From Strigomonas culicis (lineage: Eukaryota; Euglenozoa; Kinetoplastea; Trypanosomatida; Trypanosomatidae), in assembly GCA_000482145.1 (NCBI GenBank), contig AUXH01000321.1, positions 1 to 21,633 of the forward strand: 21,633 bases of DNA. The letters are read 5' to 3'. This document shows, in pieces, positions 8,224 through 15,858 of the stretch (its first letter is position 1; each line of letters opens with the position of its first letter). A model generated the notes under the pieces. The model ran no database searches. It was not told the DNA's origin and worked only from the letters and a program-made list of their open reading frames with translations. The position numbers were made by a program, and so were the translations under genes.

Positions 8224-8495
8224 TACAACAGGAAAGAGCTTCTGAATAACAAAAGAGCAACATTAAGCATAAAAAATATAAATAAAGAGAACCAAGGGGG
8301 CAAGAAAGAAAGAAAGAAGGGATCTGTATGACAGCAGCAACAACAAGCACCGTACAAGTAAACGAGGCCATTGAAGAAACAAAAAAAAAACTTACCATAA
8401 GATCGTATCGGAAATGCAGTTTAAACAGATGGTTGTTATTCTTATAGTTACGGTACTGGTGTCACCTGGTGTCACTATGGTGATCACGCAAACGA
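8224..8495. other. Spacer: 3'UTR of the phosducin-like gene
   Basis: A-rich on the plus strand (8264-8320 and 8381-8390). It contains two copies of TGGTGTCAC, at 8457-8465 and 8467-8475, next to the gene end. Minus-strand open frames here are Phe/Ser/Leu strings from the pyrimidine tracts and are not genes. Confidence 0.6.
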
Positions 8496-9197
8496 TTAGT
8501 CATCCTCACATTCTTCGTTCGGCAGGATTCCATTCCTTTTAAGCACACTTTCTACGGTATTAATATCAATGGACCGTCCGTTTTTCCACGGATCCAATGT
8601 CGTTAGCTGACCCTTCATCTCCTTGTTGCGATACAACAAAACACAGGGTAAGTGGCGATCTGGAAAGTTAGGAATAGCTTCCGTTGAAATCATCGATACA
8701 AATTTTATATCACGGTGCCGTTGCGCCTCCACGCGCATAAGGTTGAGCAGGGTCTCACAATCATCGTGCGCAGGCTTTACCAGTAGCGCCACCACCCAGT
8801 TCTTCTCGGAGGAGTCCGTTACCTCCGCCACGTAGTCCGACCCTGGGATGTGCCGGAGAACTCCGAAGCACTCGTTTGCCTTTTGTTTTTGTAGCTCTAA
8901 AATGCGTTTTCTGCGGATAAGTGCCAGAGCATCATCCTCGTTGTCGGAATCTATGATATTCTCGATGTCTTGTGTATCACCCTCTGCGACTTCGTAGCCG
9001 CCGCGAGCCAGTTTATCAACCACCTTCTCTTCCTTCGGATTGTACACCTTAAGCGCAGCATCTTCTGTTTTATCAGCCACCTTCTGAGCTAGTATTTCCA
9101 ACTCGTGTGTTTCGTACTTTCCCACACGATTACCGTAGTGGTACTGAATATCTTCCCATTCGGTGGTACGCACCTTGTTGTCCGCGCTCCTCTCCAT
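8496..9197 (-). CDS. Phosducin-like protein, PLP2/PDCL3 type
   Basis: This 233-residue cytosolic protein starts at ATG 9195-9197. The N-terminus carries TEWEDIQYHYGN (12-23), which resembles the TEW motif of PLP2-type proteins. A helical linker with an acidic patch (DSDNEDDA, 83-90) leads to the RRKRILELQKQKANECFG segment that precedes the thioredoxin fold in this family. The thioredoxin-like domain spans about 110-220, with FPDRHLPCVLLYRN (178-191) matching the conserved cis-proline region. No CXXC redox pair is present, as usual for phosducin-like proteins, so it should not be a disulfide reductase. Family members cooperate with the CCT chaperonin in folding actin and tubulin. Size and motif order fit well. 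The C-terminal acidic tail EECEDD is typical. Confidence 0.9.
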   Translation of the reverse strand: MERSADNKVRTTEWEDIQYHYGNRVGKYETHELEILAQKVADKTEDAALKVYNPKEEKVVDKLARGGYEVAEGDTQDIENIIDSDNEDDALALIRRKRILELQKQKANECFGVLRHIPGSDYVAEVTDSSEKNWVVALLVKPAHDDCETLLNLMRVEAQRHRDIKFVSMISTEAIPNFPDRHLPCVLLYRNKEMKGQLTTLDPWKNGRSIDINTVESVLKRNGILPNEECEDD

Positions 9198-9657
9198 TGT
9201 GGTAGAAGTAGCGATTAATAGACCCCCAAATGCTACACGATTTTTTTGATTCTGATCTTTACTTGCAGCTGATATGGATAGAACGAGAACAGATAAACAG
9301 CAAGTAATACTATCCTTGACAGTTGATCAAGTGAGGATATAGAGGTGTTGACACGATTGTGGTTACAAAATAGGTATTAGATTTCATATTCAAACATTTT
9401 GGGAACACAATTTCCTGCACAGTGATGTGCACAGAACACAATACTTGCTCACTAAGTCCTCATTTGTTTTTCTTTTTGTAAGCATATTCCTCCATTAGAA
9501 TATGAAAACGAAAAAAAAAAATGATAATCGTTACAGCAAAAGAAGTATTTACATGGATATCAAAGCAATGGTATATACTACATGTTTTTTTTTTCATTTT
9601 CTTTTTTTTATACAAGAAGTACAAAAAGAAAAAAGGAAAGTGGAAATAAAAGATCAC
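9198..9657. other. Spacer: 5'UTR of the phosducin-like gene and 3'UTR of the 9658 gene
   Basis: About 460 AT-rich bases. In the minus sense I see no long pyrimidine tract near the phosducin-like start, so its splice acceptor is unassigned. Homopolymer runs lie at 9241-9247, 9510-9521 and 9583-9610. No coding signal. Confidence 0.5.
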
Positions 9658-10512
9658 TCACAGTGAGCGCATCTTTGCGTTTACAGTATCGCGCTTCAGC
9701 GTAGATGGCACCTGGGCTTCCTGGATGTGCATATCGCCCGCGACAAGCGCGTTGACATTCTTCGTGGAAGACCACACAGGGACGGGTCCCGGATATTGAT
9801 CTCTCGCGCCACGAACGGGTGGGTTTTCTGGCCTGTACACTTGATTGTTGCACTGCGTGGTCGGAAACTTACAATTGGAGATGTGAGTATGCGGGCGAGA
9901 AGCATGAGGCTTTTGTATAACGCCAACATTCCCATGTTCATCAAATGCGTAGTTAAGCCGAGACGCTTCCACCAATTCCTTCGCATTAGGTTGGCGACCG
10001 GTGTACGCCTGAAATGCTTTTTTATACGCCTCAGTTGCAGTCACGCTCGCCGGGTCTGATTTTTCCTCGCGCTCTATCGTTGAGCCTGAGAGTGCCTCGG
10101 CATAGCGATGCACGAAGTCCTCATCTTTTCCACTAAGTGCGGACGGGTCTCGTTGCTGCCGAAAGGGATCTTTTGTAGTCGGCTGATTCTTATAGGACGA
10201 CGAGTAATTCTTAAAGTACTCAGAGTTACTGTTCATCGCGTCGGAGGCAACACTTTCGTGGGCTTCCTGTTTGATCCGCTTGGTCGTCTCAAAACGCTTT
10301 ACTGCATCCTCGCGGTGGTTCTCAACGGTCTTGTTGGTGTTTTCCTTCGTGCTCCTATTCACAGCATCTGGCAGGTTAGCATCCGCCACAGTTACGTTGC
10401 GTTTGGGCAGCGTCGCGCTTTGCAGCTCGATCTGCTCGATATGCTTCATTAGATCTGCTTTGCACGCCTCGCTTAAACTGGCGGTTTCCAACTGCTCTTG
10501 TAGGGTGCTCAT
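9658..10512 (-). CDS. Hypothetical hydrophilic protein
   Basis: This 284-residue protein starts MSTLQEQLETASLSEACKAD at ATG 10510-10512. The frame extends to 10638, but the 42 extra residues (Leu/Phe-rich, mimicking a signal peptide) come from the pyrimidine tract and leader region upstream of a predicted splice AG. I recognise no family. The N-terminal 35 residues look like a helical heptad-type segment. Residues 40-90 are charged. Residues about 95-150 are Ser/Asn/Gln-rich, and about 155-215 contain a possible helix pair (TEAYKKAFQAYTGRQPNAKE). The C-terminus is Pro/Asn-rich with several His. There is no membrane span, nucleotide-binding loop or zinc motif. It is likely soluble. Presence in a trypanosomatid polycistron and intact frame argue it is expressed; function is unknown. 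Confidence 0.8.
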   Translation of the reverse strand: MSTLQEQLETASLSEACKADLMKHIEQIELQSATLPKRNVTVADANLPDAVNRSTKENTNKTVENHREDAVKRFETTKRIKQEAHESVASDAMNSNSEYFKNYSSSYKNQPTTKDPFRQQRDPSALSGKDEDFVHRYAEALSGSTIEREEKSDPASVTATEAYKKAFQAYTGRQPNAKELVEASRLNYAFDEHGNVGVIQKPHASRPHTHISNCKFPTTQCNNQVYRPENPPVRGARDQYPGPVPVWSSTKNVNALVAGDMHIQEAQVPSTLKRDTVNAKMRSL

Positions 10513-10551
10513 TGTGTACCTTTCGTCTGCCTGAGTGGGGGTGTGAATATA

Positions 10552-10620
10552 CTTCCACGTTAACAAACAGAAGAATGGTTGTTCCAAAACAGCAGCAAAT
10601 AAAGAAAGAAGAAGAAAGAA
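10552..10620 (-). promoter_or_regulatory. Predicted trans-splice acceptor for the 9658-10512 gene
   Basis: In the minus sense a pyrimidine-only block of 20 (10620-10601, TTCTTTCTTCTTCTTTCTTT) precedes the first AG at 10553-10552. This gives a 39-base 5'UTR and excludes the ATGs at about 10638 and 10626. Confidence 0.6.
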
Positions 10621-10961
10621 CACCATGGCAATAGGCAAGAGTGAACGCTCAACGTGCGTTGCGTCACATTAGAGCAATACATGAATTGTAATCATGCGAA
10701 CAATCGATCGCGGTGTCTCATACAAAAACTGAATTATTAATAATACCACTAGTCAAACTGCCCAATGGAAGTGCTACTAGAAGTGGTTTAAACTAAACAA
10801 AAAAAAAGCTTTTGAAGAACATATAATTACTATTCTTGTCGTTATGGTGTATAAACAATTCTGATTATAATAACTGCTATTTACAACAACAGAAAGAGAA
10901 CAGAATGGAAACCTTTGATATATATATATATATACGTATGCATGAAAGAGAAGCTACCGAA
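10621..10961. other. Spacer: 3'UTR of the PEX11-family gene
   Basis: AT-rich, with a TA run of 8 units at 10919-10934 shortly after the gene's stop in the transcribed sense, and an A-run at 10800-10807. No gene seen. Confidence 0.55.
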
Positions 10962-11570
10962 TCACTTTTTTGCGAGCGTCTTCTTCTGCGCAGCCATAAA
11001 CAGCTCCCGAGACGCAATTATGGCACTGATCAGGCCCAAGAAGGAAGGTGTGAAGGCACCTAGGTCCACATTGGACACGTTGCCAACGCACGAAACCAAG
11101 TCGCACGTGTTGCGTGTCAGCACCAGATACGCCGCGTTGCGGTTGGGGATGTTCGTGTCGTTGGCCAAATCATACACATTCAGCGCAACCGCGCCCACAT
11201 AGCCGTAGAAGAGGCATGCGCGCGAAATGAGCCCAATCTTCTTGAATTGAGGGTTCTTGCTGAAGATAGTGCCGATGTAGGTCACGTTGTCCAAGAGGCT
11301 GAAGATGCCATCCATCAAGAAACGGAAAATGAAGATGATATCGCGAACCTTCACCGTCTTACTCTCCAGCGCATCGCTTATCTTTTGGATGTTGGAGAGC
11401 CAAGTGCACATGCGCATCAGGCAACGGCAATCCGACATAGCGGTTGCAATCTTGATGTACTTTGCATCACCAGAGGTCGCGGCAACCACTTTGAAGAAGC
11501 AGCCCGCTCCCTTGATAAGCTTGTCCCGCGAGTCGGTAGCCGCCAAGTAATTAGCAACCACTTGGGCCAT
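10962..11570 (-). CDS. PEX11-family glycosomal membrane protein (PEX11/GIM5-like)
   Basis: This 202-residue protein starts MAQVVANYLAATDSRDKLIK at ATG 11568-11570; the 10-residue-longer frame begins at GTG. The motif TDSRDKLIKG (12-21) near the N-terminus resembles the conserved opening of PEX11 proteins, which bind and deform the peroxisome membrane through amphipathic helices. Further helical segments follow (about 77-100 and 114-137). A C-terminal hydrophobic helix (about 172-187, PSFLGLISAIIASREL) is followed by a basic tail ending TLAKK, a dilysine-type end. Length is close to the usual 200-230. In trypanosomatids the PEX11 and GIM5 proteins of this size sit in the glycosome membrane and control organelle number and integrity. 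Which of the two it represents is not resolved. Confidence 0.85.
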   Translation of the reverse strand: MAQVVANYLAATDSRDKLIKGAGCFFKVVAATSGDAKYIKIATAMSDCRCLMRMCTWLSNIQKISDALESKTVKVRDIIFIFRFLMDGIFSLLDNVTYIGTIFSKNPQFKKIGLISRACLFYGYVGAVALNVYDLANDTNIPNRNAAYLVLTRNTCDLVSCVGNVSNVDLGAFTPSFLGLISAIIASRELFMAAQKKTLAKK

Positions 11571-11609
11571 TGCAATGAGGAGACAGAAAAAAGTATTCAC
11601 GAGTATATA

Positions 11610-11677
11610 CTTGACAGAATCATATTATATCAAGAGAAGGAGAACGCGAAAAGAAACGAAACCCAAGAGACAGAGAC
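11610..11677 (-). promoter_or_regulatory. Predicted trans-splice acceptor for the PEX11-family gene
   Basis: In the minus sense a 46-base CT-rich tract (11677-11632) precedes GTCAAG, with AG at 11611-11610. This predicts a 39-base 5'UTR. A shorter T/C tract lies at 11592-11574, but its first downstream AG would be inside the coding region. Confidence 0.55.
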
Positions 11678-11963
11678 GTATGGAGTAGACATCAGTAGCC
11701 TATCATCACTGCAAACATACAGGTTAACTACACAATTTGTGTCGCTTAGTGTTGATGTGGATCTTATTCGTGTGATAGCTTGTTTGGGGTTGGTAGCTTA
11801 GTCATTAATACACTCTCGTTCACAGTATCACAAAGTGTTGAAATGCTGTAATTGCGGTTTATATAAGAAATCTAGTATTTTATTTTCCTTTTTTTCTTCT
11901 TTTTTTTCTTTTTTTTTTAAACTAAGTTCAGTAACAAGGCGCGCTCTACCACCACTGAGTACT
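11678..11963. other. Spacer: 3'UTR of the ankyrin-TPR gene
   Basis: Contains a T-rich plus-strand block (about 11878-11920), A/G-rich in the transcribed sense. No ORF or RNA gene is supported. Confidence 0.55.
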
Positions 11964-13151
11964 TCAGTTAGCCTGCTTCAGCTTTGTCACGTTTTGCTTC
12001 ACATCGAGGAGGTCCCTGTTTCCCCCATTCAGCCGTAGCCCTTCGTCGACGGCTTCCAAAGCTTCCGCGTACTTCTTGAGCGAAGAAAGGGCCATAGCCT
12101 TGCGCAGATACCCCTTAAACCATTGCTGGTTGAGCGCGATGCAGCGCTCGGCATCCCACCTCGCGAGCAAGAGGTTCTGCTGGTTGAAGTAGCACAACGC
12201 ACGGTTGCTAAAGTAAACGTGATTCAAATTATCCAACTGGATTGCAAGCGAGTAAAACTTAATGGCCTTCATGTATTCACGCTTTTCGAAGCATTTATTT
12301 CCCTGAGCCTTGTACTTTTCCGCTTCGACCGAACGCTGTGCCTTTGAAGGCTTCTCCTTCTGCAGTTCTTTCAGCGCGCTCGCATTCTTGGCGGTAGTTG
12401 CAAGATCGATCGCGCACAGCCCCTCCTTGTTCTTCGCATGCGGGTCCGCGCCGCAGTTACAGAGTGGACGAATGTAGTCGTTCAGAGAGAGATCGACCAC
12501 CAGGTGTAGAGGTGTGGTGCCATCCTCGCCCACAGCCGCACTCGCGTTGGCGCCGCTATCCAGAAGGAACTGAAACACCTCCCTCTTTTTCAAAAAGACA
12601 GCCGTCATGAGAGGCGTACCTCCGAATTTATCCGTCACGTTCACGTCGATGTGGTAATCGTACAGCATGGCACCCACGCAGTCCACAGACCCTGAGTGGC
12701 AGGCCCAGTGGAGGAGCGTGCCCGCCTCGGAGCACTTGAAAGCGGTCTTCGCGCCCTTGCTTACAAGCAGCTCCAGGTACTTGAGGTCACCCTCCGCTAC
12801 TGCATGATGGGCAGCGGTGATTCCCTTCGAGGATTGCCAGTGTACGTTAGCTCCGGCCGAGAGGAGCTCCTGTAGAGCTCCTAGTTGGTGGCACTTTATC
12901 GCAATTACGATGGGTGGGTTCTCATCGTAGTTCTCCAAATTGATATTGGCTTTGGCGCCGCACAGCATACGAATCAAGCCACAGTTGCCCGTAGACGCCG
13001 CAAAGTGAAGCGCACAGTAGCCGCCTGCCTCTTGGCAATCAATCAGCTCCGGGCTGCTTTTGAGCATCTCAGAGCACTTATCAATCTCGCCTGCCTTGGC
13101 GGCGCGGAGAAACTTTTCAACATCTTCAGAAATGCGAGTTCCGTCATCCAT
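11964..13151 (-). CDS. Ankyrin-repeat plus TPR protein with Hsp70/Hsp90-type carboxylate clamp
   Basis: This 395-residue protein starts at ATG 13149-13151. Residues about 10-265 are seven or so ankyrin repeats, clear in units such as GYCALHFAASTGN, GITAAHHAVAEGD, GTLLHWACHSGS, GGTPLMTAVFLKK and GTTPLHLVVD. A Lys-rich linker (264-275) leads to three TPRs (about 276-377). All five positions of the dicarboxylate clamp that grips the EEVD tail of Hsp70 or Hsp90 are present: K281 and N285 (YKAQGN), N316 (YFSNRA), K346 and R350 (FKGYLRKA). That spacing is the one in HOP/STI1 TPR domains. The parts are firm. A chaperone-adaptor role, with the ankyrin array binding clients, is inference. I do not know a standard gene name for this architecture. 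Confidence 0.92.
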   Translation of the reverse strand: MDDGTRISEDVEKFLRAAKAGEIDKCSEMLKSSPELIDCQEAGGYCALHFAASTGNCGLIRMLCGAKANINLENYDENPPIVIAIKCHQLGALQELLSAGANVHWQSSKGITAAHHAVAEGDLKYLELLVSKGAKTAFKCSEAGTLLHWACHSGSVDCVGAMLYDYHIDVNVTDKFGGTPLMTAVFLKKREVFQFLLDSGANASAAVGEDGTTPLHLVVDLSLNDYIRPLCNCGADPHAKNKEGLCAIDLATTAKNASALKELQKEKPSKAQRSVEAEKYKAQGNKCFEKREYMKAIKFYSLAIQLDNLNHVYFSNRALCYFNQQNLLLARWDAERCIALNQQWFKGYLRKAMALSSLKKYAEALEAVDEGLRLNGGNRDLLDVKQNVTKLKQAN

Positions 13152-13215
13152 GATGGTGGGATGTTCTTGTTTTTAAATGAAATATGTTCTAAAGATGTGC
13201 AATGAGCGTAATAAG

Positions 13216-13295
13216 CTAATTGGTGTGATTTAAATGAGATATGGACAAGAGGAGGGGGGGGAAGAAAAAGAACAGACAAATTGGGAAGGAGGGAA
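13216..13295 (-). promoter_or_regulatory. Predicted trans-splice acceptor for the ankyrin-TPR gene
   Basis: In the minus sense one of the longest pyrimidine-rich tracts in the window (about 13295-13230, including C8) precedes AATTAG, with AG at 13217-13216. The predicted 5'UTR is 64 bases. Confidence 0.6.
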
Positions 13296-13503
13296 AAACA
13301 AGTTAGAAAAAACAAGCTCTACTATTTCGCAGACACACAGAGATGAAGACAAATGGAAGAAGGTGTGTCTGACTTACATTAAACTCATATATAAATATGT
13401 GTGTGGGGGGGGATTTTGTTGTATTATTTGTTATTATTGCATTTATTGTTATAATTAAGTTTGCATATTCTGTATTATTATTAAGAGAACAAAACAAATT
13501 GAG

Positions 13504-13526
13504 AAAAGGAAAAGGAAAAGGAAAAG
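13504..13526. repeat. Short (AAAAGG)n tandem repeat
   Basis: Between three and four copies of AAAAGG on the plus strand, CCTTTT in the transcribed sense. It lies in the 3'UTR side of the WD40 gene spacer. Confidence 0.7.
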
Positions 13527-13715
13527 ATTAAGCTCATTAATTAACTTGACTTTCAACAACGAAGAGAATTGAAAAAAAAAAGAACGAAACAAATACATTG
13601 TGGATGTTGTTGCTAGCATTTGCGCAACTGCGCTTATTAAAAGCCTAGATTACGACACGGATACTGTTTACAAAATACAAACCAAAACCAAAAGGTGCGA
13701 CACAAGAGAACAAGG

Positions 13716-13736
13716 CCTACAAAGGATTTTTGTAGG
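13716..13736 (-). other. Perfect 8-bp hairpin in 3'UTR of the WD40 gene
   Basis: CCTACAAA (13716-13723) is the exact reverse complement of TTTGTAGG (13729-13736), with a 5-base loop. It begins 36 bases past the stop codon in the transcribed sense. Pairing is seen; function is unknown. Confidence 0.45.
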
Positions 13737-13772
13737 AGTAGATCTAAAGCCTATAAATCACTTTGGCATTGA

Positions 13773-15437
13773 TTACGCTGATTCAAAATCGCCATCAAAC
13801 GTCTTCACGTACAGATCAAGCGTGGTAGAGTCGCCACCTGCGTACAGTACACTGCCGTTTGAGTTCCATACAAGTGAATTGTAGCAGCTAGACTGAGTCC
13901 CACTGTCAGCTCTGGAGGTAGCTGGTAGCATGTTGCCATTCGAAAAGTTGATGACGTGCACACCGGTCAAGGTCGACACGGCACACTGTGTTGGACTGGC
14001 GACAGACAGACTAAGGACGGCACTGTCCATGTCGCAGCAAGTCGGTTGGTGTCCCAACATCCGCATATCGTCGACCACTACTCGCTTGTCTAGGCCGCCT
14101 GTAAACAAACAATTCTCACCGAAAATCCCGAGCGCTGTAACAGAGTTAAAGTGAGACTTGATGGTGGCGGTACGCTGTCTGCTCCTAGTGTCGTACAGTG
14201 CAACAGTACAGTCCCGCGAGCCGGTAATGACCGTCGTGTCTCGATCCGGCGGCACAAATACAGATGTGATGATATCCGTGTGATTGGTGTACTCTTGCAC
14301 CAGCTGCTTTCGATCATACAAGAGCAGAGGGTTGGCAGCGGGAGTGTTGACGGCTACAAGGTACCGCAGTTGCGTAGCAGCACGGATGCTTTTGACGGCA
14401 GTCACAAAAACAGCGTCCTTCGGCTCGACGGCGTCACGCTCCTCCCAATGGTTGTCATGCACTGCTTCGTAGATGATGACAGCAGGAGGCACATCACCCT
14501 TGGTCCCTACCGTTCCAACAATGAGCGCACGTCCACGACTGGAAAGATCAAGGGAAGAGGCGTAGTGTCGAGAAAGAATGACGTTTTGTAGAAGCTGGCC
14601 GGAGCCGTCCCACGTCGCGATGGAGCCATCCGCAGACGATGAAACAACGATCTCCCGTGTGCTGCCGGGGCCGCTATACGCCAAAGACAGGATGGAACTT
14701 TTATGATGCGTGCCCGACCGTCTCAGCGACAAGGAAGACTTGTTCTGAGAACCGCCCAGTGCGCTTATCACATACTCCAAGTCATACACGAAGAAGTCGT
14801 CACGCTGCGCGTAGGCCAAGGCGGCGTTGATAGTCTCGAAAATCTGCATGTCGCACTGACGAATTTTCTCAAACGCCATCTCCACTAACTTTCCGAGACA
14901 TGTTATGCCCGCCGTCCGTGTGGTGTCCAAGCGAACCATCTGCGTGATTGTGACAATGGCACTGCGAACATTAAGCAGGTCCGCCTGGGTCATGGCCGCG
15001 AGGGTTTCGGCATACGGGATGATGGGGAGCCGGCTGCAGTCCAGGTAACGCGATTTGGATAAGAACTCCATGGCCTCGCGCACGATCTCCGCCTTCAGCT
15101 TATCCTTCAGAGGGCTCGGGATGTGCTTGATGATATCGATAAAAGGAGTCACAGGTTCGCCCCATTCGACGCGCTGCACGCTGAAAAGACCCGCGGAGCA
15201 CATACACTTTAGTGCGTCCTCTGCAGCGGGAAGAAAATTCAAGCGGCTAGTAAGTTCAGTGGAAATGGCATTGTACTTTTTCTGCTTAATGGACTCTTGG
15301 ATGCGAGCACACAAGGCTTCTTTATCCGTCACAAAACGCGTATGAACTTGGGGATTGAGCCCTTCGAGTGCCTTTTGGACAAAAGGGGCACGAGCAAACT
15401 CCGACTCGGGAATCTCAACGTCTACTGTGATTTTCAT
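13773..15437 (-). CDS. WD40-repeat protein with helical N-terminal region
   Basis: This 554-residue protein starts at ATG 15435-15437. Residues 1-230 are mostly helical and unrecognised. Residues about 245-550 form WD40-type blades. The clearest are 245-277 (ending ADGSIATWD), 386-416 (HTDIITSVF to DCTVALYDTR) and 429-459 (HFNSVTALGIF to DKRVVVDDMR). Weaker blades lie at about 290-325, 340-375 and 518-545, enough for one propeller of about seven blades. No signal or membrane segment is present. WD40 propellers serve as interaction platforms, so a scaffold role is likely, but the complex cannot be named from sequence alone. The N-terminal helices may be a dimerisation or armadillo-like element. 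Confidence 0.88.
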   Translation of the reverse strand: MKITVDVEIPESEFARAPFVQKALEGLNPQVHTRFVTDKEALCARIQESIKQKKYNAISTELTSRLNFLPAAEDALKCMCSAGLFSVQRVEWGEPVTPFIDIIKHIPSPLKDKLKAEIVREAMEFLSKSRYLDCSRLPIIPYAETLAAMTQADLLNVRSAIVTITQMVRLDTTRTAGITCLGKLVEMAFEKIRQCDMQIFETINAALAYAQRDDFFVYDLEYVISALGGSQNKSSLSLRRSGTHHKSSILSLAYSGPGSTREIVVSSSADGSIATWDGSGQLLQNVILSRHYASSLDLSSRGRALIVGTVGTKGDVPPAVIIYEAVHDNHWEERDAVEPKDAVFVTAVKSIRAATQLRYLVAVNTPAANPLLLYDRKQLVQEYTNHTDIITSVFVPPDRDTTVITGSRDCTVALYDTRSRQRTATIKSHFNSVTALGIFGENCLFTGGLDKRVVVDDMRMLGHQPTCCDMDSAVLSLSVASPTQCAVSTLTGVHVINFSNGNMLPATSRADSGTQSSCYNSLVWNSNGSVLYAGGDSTTLDLYVKTFDGDFESA

Positions 15438-15858
15438 CGTCTCTTTTTTTTTTTCTATCTCTCTCTCTATCTCTCACCCTCAATCAACCAAACGATGTAT
15501 TGTTCTCTTTAATGGGTAAAAGCTTTGCAATAGTTACACTAATTGGAGGTATATGATGTGAAGGAAACTAATTATAACAAGTTGCACGAGAGCATGATAA
15601 CGAGGAAAGGAAAAGAATGGAAAGAATAGGGGAAGGGGTTTTCTTTTTTTTTTAAGGGAATGAAGCAAATACAAAGACGTTCATTCAACAAAAAAGATAA
15701 ATGTAGCTCTGTGACAGTCAAAACAATAGGTTATCGTCCTAGCAGAATAATCGATTTTGCATGAAGAGGATAGCCACGTGGAGCGCGATGAAATATCAGA
15801 CTAAGAGAGTAGCGACTGTTAATACGCGAAAAGGATCACACTTAAAAGAAGATGTACA
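15438..15858. other. Spacer: 5'UTR of the WD40 gene and 3'UTR of the cap methyltransferase gene
   Basis: In the minus sense the bases next to the WD40 ATG are purine-rich (15442-15478, GA and A runs), so that stretch cannot be its splice tract. A weaker pyrimidine stretch (about 15570-15545) with AG at 15540-15539 would give a 5'UTR of 101 bases. A plus-strand T9 lies at about 15644-15652. No gene seen. Confidence 0.45.

Larger units (their letters stand above)
13296..13772. other. Spacer: 3'UTR of the WD40 gene
   Basis: Long AT-rich spacer. It holds G-runs (about 13405-13412), a short AAAAGG repeat (13504-13526) and a perfect 8-bp hairpin at 13716-13736. A plus-strand open frame from 13600 runs antisense into the WD40 gene and has no independent support. 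Confidence 0.6.

Noticed and set aside
8175..8398. Small minus-strand frames rich in Phe, Leu and Ser
   Set aside because: They are read from pyrimidine tracts of the spacer and mimic membrane helices; no start context or conservation expected.
6577..11570. A peroxin operon joining the AAA and PEX11-like genes
   Set aside because: Two other genes lie between them, and gene order in kinetoplastid clusters seldom reflects pathway; the AAA subfamily is not established.
11247..11801. Plus-strand 184-codon open frame
   Set aside because: Antisense to the PEX11-family gene, whose motifs are clear; no domain in the plus frame.
14151..14591. Plus-strand 146-codon open frame
   Set aside because: Shadow of the WD40 gene in the opposite strand.
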